Part shown: piece by piece, positions 1 through 5,687 of the stretch
Numbering within the stretch: the stretch's first letter is position 1
Layout of the letters: each line of letters begins with the position of its first letter
Assembly (NCBI GenBank): GCA_900550385.1
Contig: URRZ01000102.1
Location: 1-6,421 of the forward strand
Length of the DNA: 6,421 bases
From: an uncultured Coriobacteriaceae bacterium
Lineage (GTDB): Bacteria; Actinomycetota; Coriobacteriia; Coriobacteriales; Eggerthellaceae
Direction: 5' to 3'
The notes under the pieces: model-generated
Told to the model about the DNA's origin: nothing
Seen by the model: only the letters and a program-made list of their open reading frames with translations
Database searches by the model: none
Made by a program: the position numbers and the translations under genes

Positions 1-75
1 AGTTCCAGATCGTTGTTTTCGCCCGCTGAGCTGGGCCTATGCCGGAATCTCTCCCACAGAAACCACCGAAGAGCC
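1..75. mobile_element. Partial end of a probable ISL3-family insertion sequence
   Basis: Read on the minus strand from 75 downward, the sequence begins GGCTCTTCGGTGGTTTCTGT. This resembles the terminal inverted repeats of ISL3-family elements, which typically begin GGCTCTT (as I recall from members such as IS31831). The start of this motif coincides with the point where the neighbouring sigma-factor reading frame loses similarity to its family, as expected for an insertion boundary. On the plus strand an open frame runs from the window edge to a TGA at 27-29 and ends in FQIVVFAR. It could be the last residues of a transposase reading outward, but that is too short to prove. The rest of the element, its second repeat and the target duplication lie outside the window. 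The call rests on the terminal motif and the boundary position only; another IS family is possible. Confidence 0.5.
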
Positions 76-204
76 GTATTTTATGAAGGCGTTCTGGAAC
101 GCGTCCTGCGCATCCTGCCGCTCGGAGAAATGCAGCACGCAGACGCGCCATACCGCGTCCGCATGCTGTTCCATGGCTTCTTCTATGTCGCGTTGAGGTC
201 GCAC
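37..204 (-). pseudogene. ECF-type RNA polymerase sigma factor, 5' fragment interrupted by an IS end
   Basis: The start is taken as the GTG at 204-202 because GAAGG (215-211) lies six bases upstream; an ATG at 174-172 is an alternative. The fragment contains RDIEEAMEQHADAVWRV and then RQDAQDAFQNAFIKY. This is the usual N-terminal pattern of ECF sigma factors: the region 2.1 helix, then the DAEDxFQxxFxKY stretch of region 2.2. Family members then continue into a D/E-rich segment and the AWLIR motif, with about 160-200 residues in all. Here the frame runs from Tyr at 78-76 straight into the putative insertion sequence and stops at 39-37, about 55 codons in all. Neither other frame restores sigma-like sequence. 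The core-binding remainder of region 2 and all of region 4 are missing, so the product should not work as a sigma factor. It lies 25 bp downstream of the secreted-protein gene and was probably in one operon with it. Confidence 0.6.
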
Positions 205-229
205 GCAGCACCTTCGCCCGCATCGGCGC

Positions 230-721
230 CTAGCATCCCTGCCCGTGGCGCATCCCGTGATGGCATCCGTAGCCGGCGCCGTCCGCGTTGCCGTATCCGT
301 GGCCGTAGCCATGATGCGCGCCGACGCCCGCCGTGCCGTAATTGTCGCACACGCCGTCGCCGTCGGCATCCATGTGGCGGCCGCAGTTGTCGCATATGCC
401 GTCGCCGTTAGCGTCGGCCCAGCATCCCGCACCGCAGGCCGCCGCCGTCGCTCGATTGTCGCATATGCCGTCGCCGTCGGCATCGACGTAGCCCGGGCAA
501 GCCGCTTGGGAGAACCCTGCCGCCTCCGTCGCAGCCGCCTGCGCCGCGGTCGATGCCCCCATCTGGCCGACCGCGCCTTCGTTCGCGACGGACGCCTGCG
601 ATGCCGAGGCGCTTCCCACGCCCATCGCTATCGCCGCCACCGCGAGCAGGGCTGCCGCCGCGCCGCAGGCGAATGCCCAGACGCGTGCCGCCTGCCTGCC
701 GTTCTCGTTGCTGGATTTCAT
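230..721 (-). CDS. Small secreted protein with three DxDGDGxCDN repeats
   Basis: The protein has 163 residues, and its function is not recognised. Residues 1-12 are polar with Arg11 and Arg14 near the membrane segment, residues 14-36 form an Ala-rich hydrophobic stretch, and ASA at 38-40 is a plausible signal peptidase site, so it should be exported. After an Ala/Gly/Gln-rich linker come three repeats: DADGDGICDN (80-89), DANGDGICDN (103-112) and DADGDGVCDN (118-127). These resemble dockerin or thrombospondin type 3 calcium loops (DxDxDG), each with one cysteine. Nine cysteines lie between residues 75 and 163. The tail (132-163) is rich in Gly, His and Tyr and could bind metal. The ATG at 721 is well supported by AAAGGAGA (734-727), five bases upstream. 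The next gene is a broken ECF sigma factor, so the protein may have belonged to an envelope or metal-stress regulon; that is inference. Calcium or metal binding is likely but unproven. Confidence 0.75.
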   Translation of the reverse strand: MKSSNENGRQAARVWAFACGAAAALLAVAAIAMGVGSASASQASVANEGAVGQMGASTAAQAAATEAAGFSQAACPGYVDADGDGICDNRATAAACGAGCWADANGDGICDNCGRHMDADGDGVCDNYGTAGVGAHHGYGHGYGNADGAGYGCHHGMRHGQGC

Positions 722-880
722 CGGGATCTCCTTTCGCTTCGGCGCCTCGCATCCGACGCCTTTCTTCCCTTCACTTCAAACACGTTCCAGGAAGGGAGAT
801 CCTTTCAACTTTTTCCAAATTGGCGGTTTTTCCAAGCCGACACGCTCCAGCGGGATCCTCTTCGTGGATCGAAACCGCAA

Positions 881-906
881 CTCCAAGGATCATGCGTTTT
901 GCGCGA
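881..906 (-). repeat. Copy 1 of an imperfect 26-bp inverted repeat
   Basis: Read on the minus strand, this segment matches the plus-strand segment 1017-1042 at 23 of 26 positions. The shared parts are TCGCGCAAAACGC at one end and CTTGGAG at the other. The two copies face each other across 110 bp. No open frame needs this similarity. It may be a dispersed intergenic repeat or the remains of a small mobile element. Confidence 0.6.
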
Positions 907-1016
907 AGGACCCCGCCCTCAAATCGCCCGACGCAAGATGGTCGAATCTGCGATCTGGTCTTTCCCGTTCTCCAACGCTCAGAAAGCGCTGCGGGCACCG
1001 TTCAGCGCAGATCCGA

Positions 1017-1042
1017 TCGCGCAAAACGCGCGATTCTTGGAG
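1017..1042 (+). repeat. Copy 2 of an imperfect 26-bp inverted repeat, with an internal hairpin
   Basis: This is the partner of 881-906, matching it at 23 of 26 positions in opposite orientation. Here the repeat can also fold on itself: ATCGCGC (1016-1022) pairs with GCGCGAT (1028-1034) around a five-base loop. Copy 1 has lost this pairing through its mismatches. It lies about 185 bp beyond the tyrS stop codon, past the tyrS terminator, and is unlikely to be part of that transcript. Confidence 0.6.
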
Positions 1043-1145
1043 CGGGAAGCCGAACTTACCCGAAAGAGCGAGCTTTGCGCGGCGCACGAAGCTCGACATC
1101 CGCAGGACGCCGAGCCTTGGATTTCGGCACAGACCCCATAGCAAA

Positions 1146-1177
1146 CGAGGGCACCGCCCCTCAAGGCGATGCCCTCG
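1146..1177 (-). terminator. Intrinsic terminator of tyrS
   Basis: On the minus strand CGAGGGCATCGCC and GGCGGTGCCCTCG form a 13-bp stem with one G-T pair and a TTGAGG loop, followed by TTTGC. It begins about 50 bp after the tyrS stop codon in the direction of transcription. The stem is strong and the T-run is short, as is common in GC-rich actinobacteria. Confidence 0.8.
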
Positions 1178-1226
1178 CGTTTCCATCTCGTCGAGCGCGA
1201 ATCGACGGCGCGCCCAATCGAACCGA

Positions 1227-2438
1227 TTACACCAGTTTGACGAACTTGCGCTTGCCCACCTGGATGGTGGCGCCGGCAAGCGACGACGGATCGAGGTTGT
1301 ACTGCTTCGCGGGCACGGCCTCGCCGTTCACCTTCACGCCGCCGCCGTCGATAAGGCGGCGCGCCTCGCCGATACTGGGGGCCATCCCCGCATCGTGCAA
1401 CAGCTTGGCCAGATACACCTTGCCCTCGTCGTTGGGCGTGAGGTCGGCGGCGAACTCGGGCACGACCTCGGGGGCCTCGTGCTCTTTGAACACGCGGTCG
1501 AACTGTTCCTCTGCCGCCTGCGCCGCCGCCGCGTCGTGATAGAGCTCCACGATGTTGCGGGCCAGGGCGCGCTTGACCTTGTTGGGGTGCAGCGAACCGT
1601 CGGCGAGGCCGCGCTCGATCTCGTCAACCTCATCGACCGGCAGCGTGGATGCCAGGCGGTAGTATTTCGGCATCAGCTCGTCGGGGATGGACATGATCTT
1701 GCCGAACATGTCGGCAGGCTCGTCGGTGAGGCCGACGTAGTTGCCGTAGCTCTTCGACATCTTCTGCACGCCGTCGGTGCCTTCCAGAAGCGGCATGGTC
1801 AGCGCGATCTGGGGTTCCATGCCCATCTTCTCCATGAGCTCGCGGCCCGCCAGCAGGTTGAACAGCTGGTCGTTGCCGCCCATCTCCACGTCGGCCTTGA
1901 TGACCACCGAGTCGTAGGCCTGCATGACCGGGTAGAGGAACTCGTGCAGAGCGATGGGCGTGTGCGCTTGGTAGCGCTTGGTGAAGTCGTCGCGCTCGAG
2001 GATGCGAGCGACGGTGAACTTCGAGCACACTTCCAGCAGGCCCTTCAGATCGAGCGAGAGGATCCAGTCGGCGTTGTACTTGACGGTGGTCTTCTCCGGG
2101 TCGAGCACGTTGAACGCCTGCTCCACGTAGGTCTTGGCGTTGGCCTCGACCTGTTCTTGGGTGAGCTGCGGGCGCGTGGAGTTCTTGCCCGACGGGTCGC
2201 CGATGAGCGCGGTGCCGTTGCCGATGATCAGCGTCACGTGGTGGCCCAGATCCTGGAACTGGCGCATCTTGCGCAGCGGCACGGCGTGCCCCAGATGCAG
2301 GTCGGGGCTGGTGGGGTCGACGCCCAGCTTGATGTTGAGCGGCTCGCCGCGCTTGAGCTTCTTCAGCAAGTCGGCCTCGGGCACGATGTTGGCCGCGCCG
2401 GATTTGATGATGCGGAGTTGTTCTTCTGCCGAAAGCAT
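1227..2438 (-). CDS. tyrS: Tyrosyl-tRNA synthetase
   Basis: This cytoplasmic class I synthetase attaches tyrosine to tRNA-Tyr with ATP. The 403-residue protein has the HIGH-type motif HLGH (48-51) preceded by KLGVDPTSPD (37-46). It also has the substrate-site segment GGNDQLFNLLAGR (187-199) and KMSKS (226-230). A C-terminal S4-like RNA-binding domain spans about 343-403 (AKLLHDAG, then GGGVKVNG). The KLGVDPTxPDLHLGH style and length fit the shorter bacterial TyrRS group (TyrZ-like) rather than the Escherichia coli TyrS type. The frame is open further upstream to 2486. The ATG at 2438 is preferred because AGAGG lies about six bases before it and because MLSAEEQLRII is a normal N-terminus for the family. 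It follows tgt on the same strand after 119 bp but has its own candidate promoter and terminator. No T-box leader is visible; the leader is only about 35 bases. Confidence 0.96.
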   Translation of the reverse strand: MLSAEEQLRIIKSGAANIVPEADLLKKLKRGEPLNIKLGVDPTSPDLHLGHAVPLRKMRQFQDLGHHVTLIIGNGTALIGDPSGKNSTRPQLTQEQVEANAKTYVEQAFNVLDPEKTTVKYNADWILSLDLKGLLEVCSKFTVARILERDDFTKRYQAHTPIALHEFLYPVMQAYDSVVIKADVEMGGNDQLFNLLAGRELMEKMGMEPQIALTMPLLEGTDGVQKMSKSYGNYVGLTDEPADMFGKIMSIPDELMPKYYRLASTLPVDEVDEIERGLADGSLHPNKVKRALARNIVELYHDAAAAQAAEEQFDRVFKEHEAPEVVPEFAADLTPNDEGKVYLAKLLHDAGMAPSIGEARRLIDGGGVKVNGEAVPAKQYNLDPSSLAGATIQVGKRKFVKLV

Positions 2439-2476
2439 CGATTTCCTCTTTCTTATATATAGGTGCAACGTGCGAG

Positions 2477-2485
2477 ATTCTACCA
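2477..2485 (-). promoter_or_regulatory. Candidate extended -10 promoter of tyrS
   Basis: On the minus strand TGGTAGAAT is an extended -10 element (TGn plus TAGAAT) ending 38 bp upstream of the tyrS ATG. There is no good -35 hexamer at 17 bp. That position is instead covered by the perfect palindrome GCACCGGTGC (2499-2508), which could be an operator. The AT-rich TATATATAAG run (2461-2452) is closer to the start codon and is probably leader. Transcription from tgt may also read through, as no strong terminator is seen between 2439 and 2557. Confidence 0.45.
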
Positions 2486-2557
2486 CAGCGACGCGGGGGC
2501 ACCGGTGCGAGCGGGCACGCAGCCTTCCGCGCGTCTAGTCTGCGGCGCTGGGACTTC

Positions 2558-3703
2558 CTAATAATCTTTCGCCGCCGGGCTGGCCATCCATTCCTCGTAG
2601 AACTGCTCGTAGGCGCCGACAAGCACGGCTTCGCGGGCGCGGCGCATCAGATCCAACAGGAAGTGCAGGTTGTGGATGGACAGCAGGATGCCGCCCAACA
2701 TCTCGTTCTGCTTCACCAGATGGCGGATGTAGGCGCGCGTGTGGTTCCGACAGGTGGGGCACGTGCAATCCGGATCGAGCGGCGTGAAGTCGCGTGTGTA
2801 CTTGGCGTTGCGCATGTTCATGCGGCCGCGGCTGGAGAACGCAGTGCCCATGCGGGCGGTGCGGGTGGGCAGCACGCAGTCGAACATGTCCACGCCCTCG
2901 CGCACGGCGCGCACCAACGTGGTGGGGTTGCCCACGCCCATCAGGTAGCGGGGGCGATCCTCGGGCAGCGCCTGGGCGACCCGGCCCAGCGTCTGGAACA
3001 TGACCTCGTGCTCCTCGCCCACCGAATAGCCGCCGATGCCGAACCCGCCGAAGCGGCGGCCGCCGGCAGCCAGGCTCTCGTCCTCGATCTCGCGCAGGCG
3101 GCGCACCGACTGCAAGCGAAGGTCCAGCTCCATTCCGCCCTGCACGATGCCGAACAGCGTCTGGTCGGGGCGCTTATGGGCGGCAAGGCAGCGCTTCGCC
3201 CAGTTGGCGGACAGGTCCACGGCGCGCGCCACGAACTCGCGCTCGGCAGGGTACGGCGTGCACTGGTCGAGCTGCATGGCGATGTCGGCGCCCAGCTGCT
3301 CCTGGATGCGCATGTTCTCCTCGGGCGTCCAGCGCACCTTGGCGCCGTCGTAGATGCTGCTGAACGACAGGCCGTCGTCGTCGAGCTTGAGCGTGTCGGC
3401 CAGGCTGAACACCTGGAATCCGCCCGAGTCGGTGAGCATGGGGCCGTCGTAGTTCATGAACCGGTGCACGCCGCCCGCCTCGGCGACCACGTCGGCACCG
3501 GGACGCAGCGACAGGTGATAGGTGTTGGCCAGCACCACCTGGCTTTCCAAGTCGTGAAGCTGCCGCACGGTGATACCCTTCACGCTGGCGGAGGTGCCCA
3601 CCGGCATGAACATGGGCGTCTGGAAGGAGCCGTGCGCCGTCTCGTACGCGAGGGCGCGCGCATGCCCGCACGTGGCGTCGATGGTGCAGTCGAACAGCGC
3701 CAT
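2558..3703 (-). CDS. tgt: tRNA-guanine transglycosylase (queuine tRNA-ribosyltransferase)
   Basis: The enzyme exchanges guanine 34 in GUN-anticodon tRNAs (Tyr, His, Asn, Asp) for a 7-deazaguanine base, the insertion step of queuosine synthesis or salvage. The 381-residue protein matches the bacterial family in length. Visible landmarks are TDSGGFQ with the catalytic Asp92, the base-binding segment LDQCTPYP (Asp146, Cys148), GIVQGG (185-190), FGIGGYSVGE (221-230) and FDCVLPTR (274-281) with the nucleophile Asp275. Zinc ligands are Cys313, Cys315 and Cys318 (CTCPTC) plus His344 (SIHNLH). Every key residue is present. The ATG at 3703 follows the HAD gene stop by three bases, and its ribosome site GAGGAGG lies inside the last codons of that gene, indicating translational coupling. 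QueH, which acts after Tgt in the pathway, is encoded divergently just beyond the HAD gene. Whether the substrate is preQ1 or salvaged queuine cannot be told with certainty. Confidence 0.97.
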   Translation of the reverse strand: MALFDCTIDATCGHARALAYETAHGSFQTPMFMPVGTSASVKGITVRQLHDLESQVVLANTYHLSLRPGADVVAEAGGVHRFMNYDGPMLTDSGGFQVFSLADTLKLDDDGLSFSSIYDGAKVRWTPEENMRIQEQLGADIAMQLDQCTPYPAEREFVARAVDLSANWAKRCLAAHKRPDQTLFGIVQGGMELDLRLQSVRRLREIEDESLAAGGRRFGGFGIGGYSVGEEHEVMFQTLGRVAQALPEDRPRYLMGVGNPTTLVRAVREGVDMFDCVLPTRTARMGTAFSSRGRMNMRNAKYTRDFTPLDPDCTCPTCRNHTRAYIRHLVKQNEMLGGILLSIHNLHFLLDLMRRAREAVLVGAYEQFYEEWMASPAAKDY

Positions 3704-3706
3704 GGC

Positions 3707-4663
3707 CTAGACCTCCTCGGGGCGCGCAGGGCGCGCGATAGGCGGCGCGGGGCTCGTCGGCTTCGCGATGGGGACGCCGACTTCGTTGATGGCGTAGGCG
3801 CCGGCGGCGGCGCGCTGCAGCTCCTCGTCGGAGCGCCGGAACACGACGTTCGCGCCGTAGGCCTTCTCCACGCGCGGCCAGGAAACCGCACCCGCCTCGA
3901 CGAACTGCGCAGGGTCGCCGCACGGGGGCAGCGCCTCCGCCCAGTCGGCGAAATCGGCGAGGCTGCCGTGCTTGACCGTGGACAGATCGTAGCTCACGCC
4001 GTCGATCAGGAAGTCGGTGACCAGGTAGCCGTCGGTCCCCATGTCCATCGCCGACAGGTCCTCCACGGTGTTGTTGCCCACCATCAGCACGTCGGCGCCG
4101 CGCAGGCCCGTTGCCGCGAGGTTCTCGGCATAATAGGTGAGGCTCGGCTTGACGCTGGAGGAGTTCTCGAACGAGGTGATGCGGCTGAACAGGCTGGGAT
4201 CCACGCCCGCCCATTTCAGGCGCGTCTTGACCGCCACGAGCGGGAACATCGGCATGGTGGTGAGCGCCAGCGTGTAGCCCTTCGCCGCCAACGCCTCGAT
4301 GGCGCGCGCCGCAGCGGGATTGGGAACGACCCCCGCCCCCACCGAGTCGAAATGGTTCTCGTAGAAATCCATGAACAACGCGGACCAATCCCGGGATCCC
4401 TCGTCGACATGCTGGTAGAACGCCCCGAAGAACGCCTGCTCGTTGGTGATGTCGCCGCTATGGCGCGCCATCGCCTTGATGCCGGCCTTCATCGCCGCGC
4501 CGAACCCCTGCGGATCCACCCCGTGCGTCGCCATGAAACCGCCGAGCTTCGCCATGTAGGAGCCCATGAACTCGCCCACATCCATGGGCAGGAGCGTCCC
4601 ATCCAAGTCGAAGAACACCGCGCGGTAGGCGCGCGGCGCGTCGGGATTCGTTCGTTGTTCCAT
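3707..4663 (-). CDS. HAD-superfamily hydrolase coupled to tgt
   Basis: This 318-residue protein is a probable cytoplasmic phosphatase or related hydrolase. Motif I is FFDLDGTLL with the nucleophile Asp19 and acid/base Asp21. Motif II is LALTTMP (132-138), with Thr135 or Thr136. Motif III is VKPS with Lys172. Motif IV is VGNNTVEDLSA (195-205). In related proteins I would expect GND or GDS there, so Asn198 stands where an Asp is usual, while Glu201 and Asp202 keep the acidic end. Residues 27-130 form the helical cap. About 70 residues after the HAD core end in a Pro/Ala-rich tail with no recognised domain. The ATG at 4663 has AAGGTGG (4677-4671) seven bases upstream; an out-of-frame ATG at 4680 was rejected. 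The stop codon is three bases before tgt, so the two share a transcript. A role in queuosine metabolism, such as dephosphorylating a salvage intermediate, is only a guess from position. Confidence 0.85.
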   Translation of the reverse strand: MEQRTNPDAPRAYRAVFFDLDGTLLPMDVGEFMGSYMAKLGGFMATHGVDPQGFGAAMKAGIKAMARHSGDITNEQAFFGAFYQHVDEGSRDWSALFMDFYENHFDSVGAGVVPNPAAARAIEALAAKGYTLALTTMPMFPLVAVKTRLKWAGVDPSLFSRITSFENSSSVKPSLTYYAENLAATGLRGADVLMVGNNTVEDLSAMDMGTDGYLVTDFLIDGVSYDLSTVKHGSLADFADWAEALPPCGDPAQFVEAGAVSWPRVEKAYGANVVFRRSDEELQRAAAGAYAINEVGVPIAKPTSPAPPIARPARPEEV

Positions 4664-4681
4664 AGCGATACCACCTTCATC

Positions 4682-4708
4682 TTGCGTAATGACGCATGCC
4701 AGTATAAG
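4682..4708. promoter_or_regulatory. Divergent promoter region with a 14-bp dyad, between the HAD-tgt operon and queH
   Basis: The plus strand has TATAAG (4703-4708) as a -10 for queH, with a weak TTGCGT (4682-4687) at 15 bp. The minus strand has TATACT (4706-4701) as a -10 for the HAD-tgt operon, with no clear -35. The two -10 elements overlap. Next to them is the dyad TGCGT-AATG-ACGCA (4683-4696), which covers the queH -35 region and the likely start of the HAD-tgt transcript. A regulator bound there could control both directions. The 5' leaders would be about 60 bases for queH and about 30 bases for the HAD gene. Confidence 0.45.
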
Positions 4709-4772
4709 GTACGGGCGTGGAAAAGGCCGGTCGGCTTGGGAATCTACACCCCATCGAAAGGAAACGGGCGAA

Positions 4773-5687
4773 ATGAGATTGCTCCTGCACGCTTGCTGCG
4801 GCCCCTGCTCGCTGGAGCCGTCCCGTATCCTGCACGAGCAGGGGCACGACATAGCCATCTTCTACGCCAACTCCAACATCGCCCCGGCAGAGGAGTACGC
4901 GCGCCGGCTTTCGACGCTGCGCCAGTGGGCGGAACCCGCAGGCATCGCGGTGCAGGAAGGCGCCTACGACCCGAACGCGTGGCGGCGCGGCGCCGGGCGC
5001 ATCGGGGAGGCGGCAGTTGAGGAGGCGAAGCGGAAGATCCTGGCAGGCGAGCGCGAGGACGAGGACGCGGGCGAAGGCGAGCCGCTGCATCGAGAAGACG
5101 CCGACGGCGCTTCCCCGCTCGAGCCCGGCTCCCCCTCCCCGGCACGATGCTTCGGCAAGCACGGCGAGCTGACGCTCGAGGAGGCTGCGGCGCTCGCGGT
5201 CGACCCGGAGAAGCGCGCCGCACGCTGCCGTGCCTGCTACCGCCTGCGTTTGGAGGAGGCGGCGCAGCGCGCGGCGCAGATGGGCTTCGAGGCTCTGGGC
5301 ACGACGCTGGCGGTGAGCCCCTACCAGTACACCGACATCATCCGGGAGGAGCTTGAGCGGGCCGCAGCGCAAGCGGGGGCGCAGGCCGTCTTCGAGGACT
5401 TCCGCCCCTTCTACCCCGAGGCGACGCGCCGAAGCCGCGAGCTGGGCATGTACCGGCAGAACTACTGCGGCTGCGCGTTGTCGGATGTCGAGGCGGCCGC
5501 CGAGCGAGCGGAGCGCAAAGCGGAACGCCGCGCCCAGCGCGAGGCGGAACAGGCCGCCCATGCGCAAGAACGCGCCGCCGAAGAAGCCCAGCGAGCCGCG
5601 AAGAAAGCCGAACGCGCCGCCTACGACGCCAAGCAAGCTCGCAAACGAGCCGTCCTGAAAGCCCTCCGGAAGCAGGGGACAATGTGA
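4773..5687 (+). CDS. queH: Epoxyqueuosine reductase QueH (DUF208 family)
   Basis: QueH reduces epoxyqueuosine to queuosine in tRNA, the last step of queuosine synthesis, and replaces the cobalamin-dependent QueG in many bacteria. The protein starts MRLLLHACCGPC (Cys8, Cys9, Cys12), a hallmark of the family. It continues with CRACYRLRLEEAA (152-164; Cys152, Cys155), TTLAVSPYQYTDII (177-190) and MYRQNYCGCALS (226-237; Cys232, Cys234). The cysteines fit the iron-sulfur and metal site described for QueH. At 304 residues it is longer than the usual roughly 180-220. An acidic Gly/Pro/Ser-rich insert lies at about 77-127, and residues 239-304 form a highly charged Ala/Arg/Glu helix, probably a coiled coil. 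The ATG at 4773 is chosen because the motif begins there and AAAGGA (4757-4762) lies upstream; the open frame reaches back to 4689. The stop codon lies inside a 55-nt palindrome. Its neighbours, tgt and the HAD gene, are divergent. Confidence 0.93.
   Translation: MRLLLHACCGPCSLEPSRILHEQGHDIAIFYANSNIAPAEEYARRLSTLRQWAEPAGIAVQEGAYDPNAWRRGAGRIGEAAVEEAKRKILAGEREDEDAGEGEPLHREDADGASPLEPGSPSPARCFGKHGELTLEEAAALAVDPEKRAARCRACYRLRLEEAAQRAAQMGFEALGTTLAVSPYQYTDIIREELERAAAQAGAQAVFEDFRPFYPEATRRSRELGMYRQNYCGCALSDVEAAAERAERKAERRAQREAEQAAHAQERAAEEAQRAAKKAERAAYDAKQARKRAVLKALRKQGTM

Larger units (their letters stand above)
722..1145. other. Intergenic region with dispersed repeats and no convincing gene
   Basis: No open frame here has the codon bias of the neighbouring genes together with a ribosome binding site, and none has a recognisable domain. 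The stretch contains an imperfect 26-bp inverted repeat (881-906 and 1017-1042). It also contains a 9-bp direct repeat TTTTTCCAA (810-818 and 827-835) and two related segments starting CACG at 781 and 841. The segment next to 721 should carry the promoter of the secreted-protein gene, but I could not identify a clear -35/-10 pair. The sequence is less GC-rich around 800-840 than elsewhere, which fits a regulatory region there. Confidence 0.5.

Noticed and set aside
341..487. Regular GTCGCCGTCGGCAT-type DNA repeats that look array-like
   Set aside because: They encode the three DxDGDGxCDN protein repeats in frame, with unequal spacing, so this is not a CRISPR array.
890..1279. Minus-strand open frames in the gap between the secreted-protein gene and tyrS
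   Set aside because: They have no ribosome site, irregular codon use and no domain, and they overlap the tyrS terminator and the inverted repeats.
708..2462. Long plus-strand open frame of 584 codons opposite tyrS
   Set aside because: It lies antisense to tyrS, whose motifs are complete. High GC removes stop codons on the opposite strand, and the translation is low-complexity, rich in His, Val, Leu and Arg, with no domain.
3174..4388. Minus-strand open frame of 404 codons overlapping tgt and the HAD gene
   Set aside because: It is a shifted frame of the two real genes, with Arg/Gly-rich sequence and no motifs.
4731..4772. CTACACCCC upstream of queH, resembling part of a preQ1 riboswitch
   Set aside because: Only a four-base stem forms, and the A-rich 3' segment needed for the pseudoknot is absent, so the likeness is probably chance.
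2663..5020. Plus-strand open frame of 785 codons opposite tgt and the HAD gene
   Set aside because: It is antisense to two genes with full catalytic motifs and runs into queH in another frame. It is a composition artefact.
4677..5636. Minus-strand open frame of 319 codons opposite queH
   Set aside because: It is antisense to queH, which has all the family cysteines. The apparent hydrophobic start comes from the reverse complement of the Ala/Arg-rich tail.
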